A DNA stretch of 25,079 bases from Candidatus Yonathbacteria bacterium RIFCSPHIGHO2_01_FULL_51_10 (GTDB taxonomy: Bacteria; Patescibacteriota; Minisyncoccia; Phycocordibacterales; UBA1539_B). The stretch is from assembly GCA_001823505.1 (NCBI GenBank), contig MHUS01000044.1, positions 11,424-36,502 on the forward strand, given 5' to 3'. The translations under genes and the position numbers were made by a program. Under the pieces are notes generated by a model. It was not told the origin of the DNA. It searched no databases and saw nothing but the letters and a program-made list of their open reading frames with translations. Of this stretch, positions 13,497 to 23,200 are shown one piece after another. Numbering within the stretch: position 1 is the first letter of the stretch; each line of letters begins with the position of its first letter.

Positions 13497-15176
13497 ATGC
13501 CCGCACGTACCAAGCGAACACGAGCAAAAACAAAAACGCGCAAATACATTTTTGTGGTCGGCGGTGTCATCTCCGGAGTTGGAAAAGGGATCACCACCTC
13601 CTCCATTGGCAAAATACTGCAATCGCGGGGCCTTACGGTCACCGCAATCAAAGTTGACCCCTACGTGAACGTGGACGCCGGCACCATGAACCCCACCGAG
13701 CACGGCGAAGTGTTCGTGCTCGAAGATGGCGACGAGACCGATCAGGACATGGGCAATTATGAGCGCTTCTTGGGTGTTACGTTGGGACGCGACAACTACA
13801 TGACGACCGGGCGCATCTATCAGTCCGTGATCGGCAAAGAGCGCAATCTTGAGTACGGCGGACGATGCGTGCAGGTGGTGCCGCATATCCCGCTTGAGGT
13901 GATCGCACGGATCAAGCGTGCCGCAGAAAAAGCGGATGCTGACGTGACGGTGATCGAGATCGGCGGCACGGTGGGTGAGTACGAGAACATTCTGTTCCTT
14001 GAGGCGGCCCGCATGATGAAGATCGAGTGTCCCGGAGATATCATGGTGGTGATGGTGAGCTATCTGCCGACGCCATCCACCGTGGGCGAGATGAAGACCA
14101 AGCCGACCCAGCACGCCGTGCGTGCCGTCAACGCCGCCGGCATCCAGCCCGACATCATCGTGGCGCGCAGCAACCATCCCCTCGACCAAAAGCGAAAGGA
14201 GAAGCTCGCCGTCTTCTGTAGCGTGCGCACGGAGGACGTGGTGTCGGCGCCGGACGTGGAGAGCATCTATGACGTACCGATCAACTTTGAGCGCGACAAA
14301 TTGGGGGATCGCGTATTGGCGAAGCTCTCTCTCAAGGCACCCAAACCCGCGAATGGCATGGGCGGCTGGCGTGATTTTGTGGCGACCACCAAGCGCGTGT
14401 CCAAGCCGGTCAACATCGCGGTCATCGGCAAGTACTTTGATACGGGGGATTTTGTCATTTCTGACTCCTACATTTCCGTGATCGAAGCGATCAAGTACTC
14501 CGCATATGCCGTGGGGAGGAAACCGCATCTCACATGGCTCTCCGCGGTAGATTTTGAAAAAGATCCCAAGAAGCTTGCTACGCTCAAAAAGTATGACGGC
14601 ATCATCGTGCCGGGCGGCTTTGGTTCACGCGGGGTAGAGGGGCTCATCTCCGCCATCCGTTACGCGCGCGAGCGCAAGATTCCGTATCTTGGCCTCTGCT
14701 ACGGCATGCAGCTTATGGTGGTCGAATACGCACGGAATGTGTTGGGGATCAAAGAGGCCACCACGGCGGAGATAAGCCCCAAAGCGCCCCACACCGTGAT
14801 CGACATTATGCCCGAGCAGAAGGCGCTCCTCGCAAAGAAAGACTATGGCGGCAGCATGCGCCTTGGGGCATACGAGGCGGTCCTCAAGCGCGGCTCTATC
14901 GTGCGCGAAGCATACGGCAAGGACAAAGTCTCCGAGCGCCACCGCCACCGCTATGAGGTGAATCCCGAATATATTTCACAGATAGAAAATGCGGGGCTGG
15001 TCTTTTCCGGCAAGTCACCCAACGGCATGCTCATGGAATTCGCCGAGCTCCCCAAAAAAGCACATCCGTTCTTTGTTGGCACGCAGGCGCACCCCGAGTT
15101 TCAGGCGCACCCGCTTGCCCCGCACCCGCTCTTTACGGCGTTCATGCAAGCAGCCACAAAAAAGAAGGGGAAGTAA
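13497..15176 (+). CDS. pyrG: CTP synthase
   Basis: Makes CTP from UTP, ATP and glutamine. The synthetase domain starts at KYIFVVGGVISGVGKG (P-loop about 23-31) and contains DPYVNVDAGTMNPTEHGEVFVLEDG; the C-terminal glutamine amidotransferase has nucleophile C401 in GLCYGMQ and H532/E534 in AHPEF. Length 559 is close to normal, with an additional basic N-terminus (MPARTKRTRAKTKTRK) absent in most CTP synthases; no in-frame Met lies closer to the core. It begins 18 nt after ftsX, possibly in the same transcript. Confidence 0.97.
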   Translation: MPARTKRTRAKTKTRKYIFVVGGVISGVGKGITTSSIGKILQSRGLTVTAIKVDPYVNVDAGTMNPTEHGEVFVLEDGDETDQDMGNYERFLGVTLGRDNYMTTGRIYQSVIGKERNLEYGGRCVQVVPHIPLEVIARIKRAAEKADADVTVIEIGGTVGEYENILFLEAARMMKIECPGDIMVVMVSYLPTPSTVGEMKTKPTQHAVRAVNAAGIQPDIIVARSNHPLDQKRKEKLAVFCSVRTEDVVSAPDVESIYDVPINFERDKLGDRVLAKLSLKAPKPANGMGGWRDFVATTKRVSKPVNIAVIGKYFDTGDFVISDSYISVIEAIKYSAYAVGRKPHLTWLSAVDFEKDPKKLATLKKYDGIIVPGGFGSRGVEGLISAIRYARERKIPYLGLCYGMQLMVVEYARNVLGIKEATTAEISPKAPHTVIDIMPEQKALLAKKDYGGSMRLGAYEAVLKRGSIVREAYGKDKVSERHRHRYEVNPEYISQIENAGLVFSGKSPNGMLMEFAELPKKAHPFFVGTQAHPEFQAHPLAPHPLFTAFMQAATKKKGK

Positions 15177-15183
15177 CCCGCGC

Positions 15184-15212
15184 TTGAATAAAAGCCGTTT
15201 TTGCCGTATTGT
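15184..15212 (+). promoter_or_regulatory. Promoter of tRNA-Gln
   Basis: TTGAAT (15184-15189), 17-bp spacer, TATTGT (15207-15212), 13 nt before the tRNA 5' end. Confidence 0.5.
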
Positions 15213-15225
15213 ACCCAGTACACAT

Positions 15226-15299
15226 TGGGAGATCGTCTAATGGTAGGACAACGGATTCTGGATCCGTTTATCTAGGTTCGAGTCCTAGTCTCCCAGCCA
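15226..15299 (+). tRNA. tRNA-Gln (CUG)
   Basis: Acceptor TGGGAGA/TCTCCCA, anticodon stem ACGGA/TCCGT with loop TTCTGGA (anticodon CTG at 15258-15260), T loop TTCGAGT, discriminator G15296 and encoded CCA (15297-15299). U1-A72 and G73 fit Gln identity. Its 3' end is the anchor of the island: TCCTAGTCTCCC (15283-15294) recurs at the last 12 bases of the window. Confidence 0.93.
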
Positions 15300-15317
15300 G
15301 TCTGGACACCGTACCTG

Positions 15318-15333
15318 CGACCAGGACGGGTCA
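15318..15333 (+). repeat. Left 16-bp direct repeat of the island (candidate att)
   Basis: CGACCAGGACGGGTCA, identical to 24762-24777. A near-inverted copy of it (13 bp, one mismatch) lies just inside the island at 15391-15403. Together these look like recombinase recognition arms. Confidence 0.6.
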
Positions 15334-15408
15334 AGTAAAAATAAGGGTATTTTAGTGTTCGGAGTTCGAGTCCAAGAAAACACCCGTCCAGGTCAGAGGT
15401 GTGGGCTG

Positions 15409-15414
15409 TATAAT
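15409..15414 (+). promoter_or_regulatory. -10 box TATAAT of the M23 peptidase gene
   Basis: A perfect TATAAT 24 nt before the ATG at 15439; the first promoter inside the island's left edge. Confidence 0.5.
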
Positions 15415-15438
15415 TTGTGAGTAGGATGCTTTTTCTCT

Positions 15439-16206
15439 ATGCGATACTTTCTTGAAAATTTTGAGGCTACTCACAACACCAATAATATATTTGGCGCTTT
15501 TCCGGAATGGAAATACTACCCTAAGACAGGTACGCATGTGGGCACTGATTTTAGGGTTGTAGTGGGCACACCAATCCTTGCTCCTGCAGATGGTGAAATG
15601 TTTAAGGTTGAAGTTAATCAGTACAAAGGAAATGTTGGAGTGTATGTATTTGATCACCAGGGCACTACTTGGGGTCTTGAACTTTGCCACTTGAAAGAAC
15701 TACCAACCAAGGGAAGTTTTAGGGAGGGAGATGTAATTGCTTACTCTGGAAACACCGGATCGGCTACAACCGGTGCCCACCTCCACGCAGTACTTCATCG
15801 TGACGCTAAGGTTACGAAAAACTACCAGGAACTACAAAGCCGAGAAGATTTTCTGAGGCTGGAGAAAGACGGGGCGATCCTCGATTGTTTTCAGTGGTTT
15901 TGTGCGAAGGTGAAAGAGGTCACGGAAATAAAACCAGAGCCGAAGATAATTGAGATATCCGTTTCAGAGACTATTGTTTTGCATGACAGTATAGAACTTA
16001 AAACTTTCGCAGAGAAAGTTAAGGATTTCATCGCCCACATTATAAGTGGGTGGTTTCCCAGTAAGCGCACTGACCTATCTCCAGATGGAGTTCATAAGGA
16101 GCGAGTGATCGATAGGGTCGGAAACCGATATAAAGAGAGGATTGTAGATGCTAAGACGGGGCGTGTAATACGCGACGTGGATGAAAAACTTACTGACCAC
16201 AAATAG
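15439..16206 (+). CDS. M23-family metalloendopeptidase (LytM-like)
   Basis: A 255-residue protein whose first half is a LytM/lysostaphin-type zinc peptidase: H33xxxD37 (GTHVGTDF), H84 (ELCHL) and H114-x-H116 (GAHLHAVL) are all in place, so the active site is complete. Such enzymes cut peptide bridges in peptidoglycan. There is no signal peptide or membrane helix at the N-terminus. The second half is a basic, low-complexity tail ending in a repeat-like VDAKTGRVIRDVDEK. The lack of a signal and its place at the edge of a mobile element suggest an endolysin-type or conjugation-type role, or export by another route. It is separated by 2 nt from the next gene, so the two are an operon. Confidence 0.85.
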   Translation: MRYFLENFEATHNTNNIFGAFPEWKYYPKTGTHVGTDFRVVVGTPILAPADGEMFKVEVNQYKGNVGVYVFDHQGTTWGLELCHLKELPTKGSFREGDVIAYSGNTGSATTGAHLHAVLHRDAKVTKNYQELQSREDFLRLEKDGAILDCFQWFCAKVKEVTEIKPEPKIIEISVSETIVLHDSIELKTFAEKVKDFIAHIISGWFPSKRTDLSPDGVHKERVIDRVGNRYKERIVDAKTGRVIRDVDEKLTDHK

Positions 16207-16208
16207 TC

Positions 16209-16976
16209 ATGAAGAAAGAATTTACATTAAACGCAAGACTAGTCGGGGCACTTTATCACATAGGGATGCTGATCAAGAAGCCTTACTATTTTGAGCAGTC
16301 CGCACTCTTCTGGTCTACCAATCGGCTTTTTAGTTTTTACTACCGCATCGTTACTGTCTACAACCCAAAAATTGCTTACAGCGGAGATAAGAGTTTCCTG
16401 GACGCAGATTTAGAAAGCTATATCATCCGTCACCGTATCATTCTTAATGACATTGCTTATGCTGTCTGGCAGTTACTCGAGCTCTGCGGACTCAATGTAG
16501 GTTTATCTCCGAAAGGTGGCGTGCACCCGAAGAACAGGGAACTATCTTTTTTCGATTTGGAAAAGAAGTTGTCCACTAATTCCGACTCGAGACTAGACGG
16601 TATGCGTGGAGTGATTCAGCGTGGTGCTACCAAGTTTAGTTTTCTGAAGGACCAGAGAGATAATATTGCGCATTACAAGGCCTCAATTCTCGTATTCGGA
16701 GACGGCCCAGACTTTGATTTTGCAATAATGAATGCTGCGGGAACCATGCCAACTGTGAGTGACGGAGACACAACTAAGCTGGTTTTGAAAAATGTCTTTC
16801 GCTTTACAAACGAGCAACATTTATTCCTATGGGAGTGGATGAATGGGGAGCTCACTGATTCCATAGTTTCTCTTGCTCAAGCAAATGGAATTCCGGCTGA
16901 CCCCTCTAGTTTTGCAACTCAACTAAGTGGAGGAGCCGCCATTGCTTTGTTTAAAGAAATCAACGGAATAGACTGA
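16209..16976 (+). CDS. HEPN-like protein of unknown function
   Basis: A 255-residue, mostly helical soluble protein I do not recognise by name. Residues 145-158 (FLKDQRDNIAHYKA) contain R150-DNIA-H155, which fits the R-x4-6-H motif of HEPN nucleases or nucleic-acid-binding domains; RHR at 74-76 and the hydrophobic helix around 80-93 lie upstream as HEPN helices would. It begins 2 nt after the M23 gene and ends 2 nt before the convergent recombinase gene. HEPN proteins in mobile islands often act as toxins or abortive-infection effectors, but the usual MNT antitoxin partner is not seen. Assignment is by motif only. Confidence 0.6.
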   Translation: MKKEFTLNARLVGALYHIGMLIKKPYYFEQSALFWSTNRLFSFYYRIVTVYNPKIAYSGDKSFLDADLESYIIRHRIILNDIAYAVWQLLELCGLNVGLSPKGGVHPKNRELSFFDLEKKLSTNSDSRLDGMRGVIQRGATKFSFLKDQRDNIAHYKASILVFGDGPDFDFAIMNAAGTMPTVSDGDTTKLVLKNVFRFTNEQHLFLWEWMNGELTDSIVSLAQANGIPADPSSFATQLSGGAAIALFKEINGID

Positions 16977-16978
16977 AA

Positions 16979-18313
16979 TTATTCTAGCAATACTTTTTTG
17001 TTTATTAACGTGAGCTTGCTTTTGAACGATTGCATCAATTCACGCTTCTCTGCGACAGTTCCTTCTTTGAGAATATATTTTGCGTAGGATCGGAGATCTA
17101 GACCGCTCTGATCGGTTACCTGCTCTTCGGTTAAGCCGAGTACATTATTACGGAAGTTACTGAAGCGCCCCATTTCTTTTTCGAGTTTTTCTTTAATTCC
17201 GATCTTATCTATTTGTATCTTGTCTAAAATAGCTGAGAGTTGTTCGACGAGACTGTCTTCACGTAGGTAGGTGTTTTTACAGGCTTTGTCATAGAAACGG
17301 GTACAGCCATAATAAATGTAGCTGTTCGTAGACCCGTCAATGAGATTTTTGAACTTCTCCTGAGCGGTTATGCCTGAATTACATAGTCCACATTTCATCA
17401 GACGAGTAAATGCGAATTCTTTCACCGCCGGTCCATGTGGTTTATGGGAATCAAGTTTTTCTTGTACCTTTTTAAACAACTCCTGACTAACGATTGATTC
17501 CTGTCTTCCAATATTCCACTTACCACTTTTCCGTGGATATTCGAGTAGGCCACAATAAAATGGATTTCGGAGAACGGTGTGCACGTTGCTAAGAGTAAAG
17601 GGCTTACCACTTTTGGTTCTAAATTTCAGATCGTCTTTCAGCCATCGGTACAATGCTCTCCCGCTCCATTTTTCATAAGCAACCTTTTCAAACATTATTT
17701 TGATGACATGCGATCGTGACGGATCAAGAATGACGTGGCACTTTTTTGTCCGGTCCGGATGGTTGAGATATCCGGTTGGTGCAACACTCGGCCATAATCC
17801 CATCTCAATGCGTGTGCGAAGTCCTCGCTTCACGTTCACACTTTTATTATCGTTATCGAGTTTTGCCTGACTACACAAAATCATCAAGAGAAACTTTTCG
17901 CTTGGAGAGTTGGTGAAGCGTTGCCCATATGTCTTCACTTCTATCAGTTTGTGCTGGTCCATCAGGTCCACAATTGAGCCGAGGTCACCTGCGTTACGCG
18001 ATAGGCGATCAGGATGCCAAGCGAGGATACCACCGAAGCGACCCTCTTTTATCTGGCGGATCATTTCATTAAAGACGGGTCTCTGTGCGGTCTCCTTTGC
18101 AGAGTGAGATTCGCGCTTAATCTCTGTCACCTCGATTCCATCTCGCTGGGCTAGTTGCAACATCTCTTTTATCTGGGAATCGATGGACAAAGCCTGCTTC
18201 TCGTCCGATTCGCTCGATTTTCGGGCATACAGGCAGTATTTGGGGGCTACTACCTGTGGCTCCGGGTCAGACGTCAACTCTAGCGGGTTGCTGATGTGCA
18301 TAACACAACACAT
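16979..18313 (-). CDS. Large serine recombinase (site-specific integrase)
   Basis: A 444-residue serine recombinase. The catalytic domain begins at YCLYARKSSESDEKQALS with nucleophile S33 (Y-x-R-x-S) and continues with AWHPDRLSRN, which carries the conserved arginines. A recombinase domain (about 165-290) and a zinc ribbon with C308, C311, C337 and C345 follow, then a short helical C-terminus. It cuts and joins DNA at att sites without high-energy cofactors. An in-frame Met at residue 5 is an alternative start. It is transcribed toward the M23/HEPN pair and away from the small HTH gene. Serine integrases usually do not use tRNA genes, so its actual site is probably the 16-bp repeat next to tRNA-Gln rather than the tRNA itself. 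Confidence 0.93.
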   Translation of the reverse strand: MCCVMHISNPLELTSDPEPQVVAPKYCLYARKSSESDEKQALSIDSQIKEMLQLAQRDGIEVTEIKRESHSAKETAQRPVFNEMIRQIKEGRFGGILAWHPDRLSRNAGDLGSIVDLMDQHKLIEVKTYGQRFTNSPSEKFLLMILCSQAKLDNDNKSVNVKRGLRTRIEMGLWPSVAPTGYLNHPDRTKKCHVILDPSRSHVIKIMFEKVAYEKWSGRALYRWLKDDLKFRTKSGKPFTLSNVHTVLRNPFYCGLLEYPRKSGKWNIGRQESIVSQELFKKVQEKLDSHKPHGPAVKEFAFTRLMKCGLCNSGITAQEKFKNLIDGSTNSYIYYGCTRFYDKACKNTYLREDSLVEQLSAILDKIQIDKIGIKEKLEKEMGRFSNFRNNVLGLTEEQVTDQSGLDLRSYAKYILKEGTVAEKRELMQSFKSKLTLINKKVLLE

Positions 18314-18375
18314 ACCGGACCTTGGTTTTTAAGTCTATTGGGGGAGTGGATAACCCCAGAGTGGAGAAATAAGAC

Positions 18376-18404
18376 TTTATTATTACAAAAAGTTAGTGTA
18401 AACT
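18376..18404 (+). promoter_or_regulatory. Possible promoter of the HTH/RM operon
   Basis: TTTATT, 17-bp spacer, TAAACT with TG directly upstream; 17 nt before the ATG at 18422. It lies in the 108-bp divergent region shared with the recombinase gene, so a regulator bound here could control both. Confidence 0.35.
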
Positions 18405-18421
18405 TGTGGTAAGTCATCATT

Positions 18422-18610
18422 ATGGCCGAAAACGACAAAAAGAAAGACGAAATCGTTACCCTCAAAGAAGCGTGTGAGATTTTACACTGTCATCCGAACA
18501 CTCTTCGTAAATGGGACAACAAAGGCTTTCTTAAAGCTATCCGCTTCGGTACTCGTGGTGACAGACGGTACAGGAAAAGCGATCTGGTGCGGCTGCTCAA
18601 AAGAAAATAA
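18422..18610 (+). CDS. MerR/excisionase-type HTH protein
   Basis: A 62-residue protein consisting of one winged helix-turn-helix: LKEACEILHCHPNTLRKWDNKGFL (residues 14-37; the HTH is longer than quoted elsewhere) and the wing RYRKSDLVRLL. This is the excisionase/HTH_17 type. It is divergent from the serine recombinase and begins an operon with the methyltransferase (2-nt gap). It may be the recombination directionality factor, or a control protein for the restriction-modification genes. Both roles are inferred from position. Confidence 0.8.
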   Translation: MAENDKKKDEIVTLKEACEILHCHPNTLRKWDNKGFLKAIRFGTRGDRRYRKSDLVRLLKRK

Positions 18611-18612
18611 TT

Positions 18613-19416
18613 ATGAACCATGCACAAGCGATACAAATGAAACCGATCCATAAAAAACAAAGGAGTGGGCTGAAGCACCCTAAGGATTTTTTAAATAAAA
18701 TTATTTGCGGCAGTGCTATTGATGTTATGAAGCAGATCCCTGATGGATCGGTTCATTTGGTTGTGACCTCGCCTCCATATAATCTTAAAAACTCCACTGG
18801 TAACGGAATGAAAGACGGCCGTGGTGGTAAATGGGCAAACGCGGCTCTACAAAAAGGCTACTCACACCATGATGACTGCATGCCTCACGATGAATATGTG
18901 AAATGGCAGCGTGAATGCCTGACGGAAATGATGAGAATTATTCCAGAAGATGGTGCAATTTTTTATAATCATAAATGGCGAGTGCAGGGTGGACTACTGC
19001 AGGATCGGCAGGATATCGTCAGTGGTTTTCCTGTCCGCCAAATCATAATCTGGAGACGAAAGGGTGGCTTTAATTTCAACCCGGGTTATTTTGTACCTAC
19101 CTACGAGGTAATTTATTTGATCGCGAAACCAAAATTTAAACTATCCTCTAAGGCAAATGGATACGGAGACGTATGGGAATTTACGCAAGAAATGAACAAC
19201 GAGCACCCTGCGGCTTTCCCTGTCGATCTAATTGATCGGATTATATCTTCTACCAATGCACAAATTGTCCTAGATCCATTTATGGGTTCTGGTACTACAG
19301 CTTTATCGGCCATAAATTTTAAACGGGACTACATTGGCATCGATCTTTCACCAGAATATTGTGAGATGGCTGAAAAAAGAATTAAAAATCACACAGTCCA
19401 GAAAAAACTTTTATGA
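18613..19416 (+). CDS. DNA methyltransferase, beta class, probable N4-cytosine
   Basis: A 267-residue methyltransferase. The catalytic motif TSPPYN (52-57) comes before the SAM-binding motif DPFMGSGTT (221-229), which is the beta-class order. S/T-S-P-P-Y favours N4-cytosine over N6-adenine. The middle part (about 60-190) holds the target recognition region. Its stop overlaps the start of the next gene (ATGA), a restriction endonuclease of the MvaI/BcnI type. Known enzymes of that type recognise CCWGG or CCSGG and are paired with m4C methyltransferases, so a similar target is likely here; the exact one cannot be read from the sequence. Confidence 0.9.
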   Translation: MNHAQAIQMKPIHKKQRSGLKHPKDFLNKIICGSAIDVMKQIPDGSVHLVVTSPPYNLKNSTGNGMKDGRGGKWANAALQKGYSHHDDCMPHDEYVKWQRECLTEMMRIIPEDGAIFYNHKWRVQGGLLQDRQDIVSGFPVRQIIIWRRKGGFNFNPGYFVPTYEVIYLIAKPKFKLSSKANGYGDVWEFTQEMNNEHPAAFPVDLIDRIISSTNAQIVLDPFMGSGTTALSAINFKRDYIGIDLSPEYCEMAEKRIKNHTVQKKLL

Positions 19417-20228
19417 CAAAACCAGTTATATATACAAAACAGTTACTTATCGAAAAGCTCAAGGAGATATCCGCCATGGGCTGGATTCCTAATGCTAGAA
19501 AAGGTAACCATGGGGGCATTGGTAATACCCTCGAAGACCTACTTGGTATTAAAGAAAATAATTTACCAATACCAAATGCGGCAGAATGGGAATTAAAAAC
19601 ACAGCGACTCAACTCATCTTCTCTTTGCACACTATTTCACATTGAACCATCACCGCGCGCAATCAAGTTTGTACCACAAATTCTCTTGCCTAAATACGGC
19701 TGGGCACACCAAGAGGACGGCAAAAAATATGCGAAAGGAGAAATGAGCTTCCGTCAGACCATCCATGGGCTATCTCGGAGTGATCGCGGGTTTATGGTAA
19801 AAGTTGATCACGCTGAAAAGAAAGTGCTTATTTCTTTTGACGCAAAGAGTGTGGATGTTCGCCACACTACCTGGCTTGCTTCTGTAAAAGAGAAAGCCGG
19901 AACCAAAGAGCTTGATCCTCAGCCATATTGGGGGTTTGATGACTTGGAACATAAAGCGGGCACAAAACTCCTGAACAGTTTTTATGTACAGGCCGAAGTG
20001 AAGACAGTGCGGGGGAAAGAATTCTATAAATATTCAAAGGTTATGATGCTTCAAAAGTTTAATTTTGAAGGCTTCTTGAAAGCAATTGAGGAAGCAAAAG
20101 TTTTGGTCGACTTTGATGCCCGCACCGGCCATAATCATGGAACAAAATTCCGGTTCCGACAGGACAACTGGCCGATGCTCTATGAAAAAGTAACGGTGAT
20201 TTTCGACAATGAGACTAAGTCGTCTTAA
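19413..20228 (+). CDS. MvaI/BcnI-family restriction endonuclease
   Basis: A 271-residue protein with the family's N-terminal hallmark GGIGNTLEDLLGIKENN (34-50) and an active-site E60-L-K62 (AAEWELKTQR), as in monomeric MutH-like nucleases of the MvaI/BcnI group. E41 and the following acidic residue likely complete metal binding. These enzymes nick each strand of a CCNGG-like site in turn. It overlaps the methyltransferase by 4 nt (ATGA), which couples translation. Length is normal, with no frameshift, so the system is probably active and protects the island's host from phage and plasmids. Confidence 0.88.
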   Translation: MTKPVIYTKQLLIEKLKEISAMGWIPNARKGNHGGIGNTLEDLLGIKENNLPIPNAAEWELKTQRLNSSSLCTLFHIEPSPRAIKFVPQILLPKYGWAHQEDGKKYAKGEMSFRQTIHGLSRSDRGFMVKVDHAEKKVLISFDAKSVDVRHTTWLASVKEKAGTKELDPQPYWGFDDLEHKAGTKLLNSFYVQAEVKTVRGKEFYKYSKVMMLQKFNFEGFLKAIEEAKVLVDFDARTGHNHGTKFRFRQDNWPMLYEKVTVIFDNETKSS

Positions 20229-20270
20229 ATCATTATATGGGATGTCTTTGATCTGAAGTAATAAAATGCT

Positions 20271-23200
20271 ATGAGCACTAATGACTTTAAATTTCTAGCA
20301 GAAAAGCCTCTCCAGACAGCGGCAGAATTGTCGCAGTCAAAATTTGGCCATGAAGAAATTGCAGATACGCTGGTAAAGATTGTTAAGGGCTGCCCGACAC
20401 CATTTACAGTAGGGCTTTTTGCCAAGTGGGGTTCTGGAAAGAGTACTGTTGCAAATTCCCTCAAAGATAAATTACCTAAGGAGAAGATTCCGGTAGTTAT
20501 CTTTGATGTTTGGAAACATGAAGGTGACTCCCTGCGAAGGACGTTCCTAAAAGAAATGGTTCGTCAGTTGAAAGAGGCTGGTTCTGAATATTTCGACAAG
20601 AGTTTTGTTGTTAACGAGAGGGTCGAACAGAGCGTTAGTCGGAGTGCCGAATCTAAGATCAAATTTCAGACTGAGGCGTTCAAACAGCTAGGTCCATATA
20701 TCATCGCGATCCTGCTCCTTGTTGCGATCGGGGGGTATGCCGCGGATTATTTCAATAAGTTCGATCTCTTCCTTCAGTTTATTGTCTCAATAACTGGCTT
20801 CACGAGCGGAGGGGCACTGTTGTTATGGTTGGTTAAAAACTCGGTCAATTTGTTCTCGAAAGAAACCGTCAGCTATGGGGCTGATAAATTTGCAGACCCT
20901 CATGAGTTTGAAGAGGAATTCGGGCGCGTCCTCCGTGCTCTTAAGAATCCTAGGATCCTTATTATTTTCGACAACCTGGACCGTGTAATGCATGACAAGG
21001 TTGCAGAAGTGCTGTCAACAGTTAAAACATTCCTCGAACCCCAGGATATAGCGGACGAAAAGCGAGAGGTCGTCTTTCTTGTTCCATGCGATGCAAAGGC
21101 AATCAAGCAACATCTATCCAGTTTGTACAATCCGGCAGACAAGATAGGGACGAGTCACGCCTTTGATCCAGATGAATTTTTGCGAAAATTCTTTAATACT
21201 ATTGTCTGGATTCCCGATTTTATTCCTAGTGAACTCGAAGCATTTGCACGTTCTCGTCTGAAAGAAACGAAAGTATCGTTACTTGATAATGACTATGTAG
21301 CGTGGATTATTACGAAAGCTTTCCGCAACAATCCGCGCCAGATCATTCAATTCACCAACATTCTTCTGGCGAATTATTTGCTCGTCGAAGAACGAGAAGG
21401 AGAGGGTAAAGACTTTCCGGTAGGATTCTTAAGTGAGAACGTGCCGCAGCTTACGAAGTACCTTGTTTTGAACCAGCTGTTTCCAGATGAGATGGATACT
21501 CTTCGAGAGAAGAAAGTCCTTGATCTGAACGAGGTCGAAGCGGGAGATTTATCTGCAAAGACGAAGACCCTTTTTCTCGCTTTCGTTGAGGAAACGAAGA
21601 ATATCCCAATAACCGATTTGCGGACATTCTTTACGCTTCGCCGTTCAGAACAGGAGAAGAAGTTTCCTGGCTTTGAGACATTTATAGCGCACCTTGAAGA
21701 CCGTAGCACCGAAGACTCTACGAAGTACTTTGAACAAGTCGGAGACCTTTCGAACCTTGATATCGTGGGTGACTTTAGCCAAGCAATAAAAGAGGAACTT
21801 GGTAGTAAAGCTAATCCAATATCAACGATAAATCTCATCCACACACTCCTTGAGGTGTTGGATGATAAGAAGGCCACTCTAACCTCAACTTTCTACGAGG
21901 AAGTCAATAATATTCTAGGCAATGGATGTAAGAGTGTATTACACACGATTGATCCAGATGTGTTGAATAATGCTTTTCTAACTAAGGATGAGAAGTACAG
22001 GAAAAATATTGTTCCTCAGTGGATAGTTGTCATGGAGGATGTTCTTGCAGACAGCAAAAAGTACAAGGCCGACCGAGAATTTGTGAAAGCGGTAGTGTCA
22101 ATTTTTGCCGAACAACCGTCATATCTACAACCGGCCCAGGTGACCAAAGTTAAAGAGCTTCTAGCTTCTTATCTAGCAAACGATCTTGATATCGCAAGGA
22201 AAATAACTCAATCTCCCGAAGCACAAACTACGTTGGGCAATGCCGACTATATGCGTAACTTTGCCACGGCGATCCCTAATAGTGGCGCTATCGAGGATGT
22301 TTCGTCGAGATTGGAAGTACTTAATGCTTTCCAAGATAAACTTCTCACAGTAGCTGGTGGAGATACTTTAGTGAAGAAGTTTAACGATCTTGTTAATGGC
22401 GAAAATCAAAACATCAAACCTGAGGCGTATCCAGAAAAGTCGAAATTGTTCGATCAATTTCGAGAGTTTATACGTTCTCACCAGTCTGTTTTCTCTGCAG
22501 CCACCACTCCAACCAAGGATACTTTTGCTGATTTATTAAATACTGGATTCAATGCTCCACCAGATCACCAGGCTAGAGCAGTCTTCGTTCCAATTTTGTT
22601 TGAAATAAAGAATCTGTTGAGTGATGCTAAAAAAACAGAGACCGAACGTTTTATTGCCAGTTGGCTCGGCAATGTGACCCCCGATGTTTTTGTGAGTTCT
22701 ATCAAGGAACTCACTCCTCTGGATCAAAAAACTTTCTTCGAAGTCCAACCTCTATATGACTCTGGTTCAAATCGTGCTGTCTCTGATCAAATCTTTCGGG
22801 ATAAGTTTTTCCCGATGGTGTCTGATGCTCGCAAGCAGCAGTTTATTGAGAAAATATTCAATTCAGACTTCGACAAGGGTTTTGAATTTTTCGAGAAGAT
22901 CTCCGACAAGGATGTAAAGCACGTCTTTGCATCCTTCGATAAGATATGGGCGAAGTTTGACTCAGTCAGCCCTGCCCAAAAGCAAAGACTGTTTAAATTC
23001 GTAAACAAACATAAGGGAAATAGCGAAGCTGCAGTACGAGAGGTATTGGCAAGCAAAATCATTATGTGTTTAACGACTGCCGACCTGACTCTTCAGCAAA
23101 CTGGCCTAGAAGCTTTCACAGAGGCCACTCTCTCAAAAGAGCTTATGCGAAAAGTTGTGAAAGAGATATTTGATTGGGTTAAGAAACCTGAAGTTTCTCC

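Noticed and set aside
15360..15380. GTTCGAGTCC at 15365-15374 as another tRNA-Gln copy
   Set aside because: Only ten bases match the T loop, a sequence common to many tRNAs, and the acceptor part does not follow. It may be a degraded remnant but is not supported.
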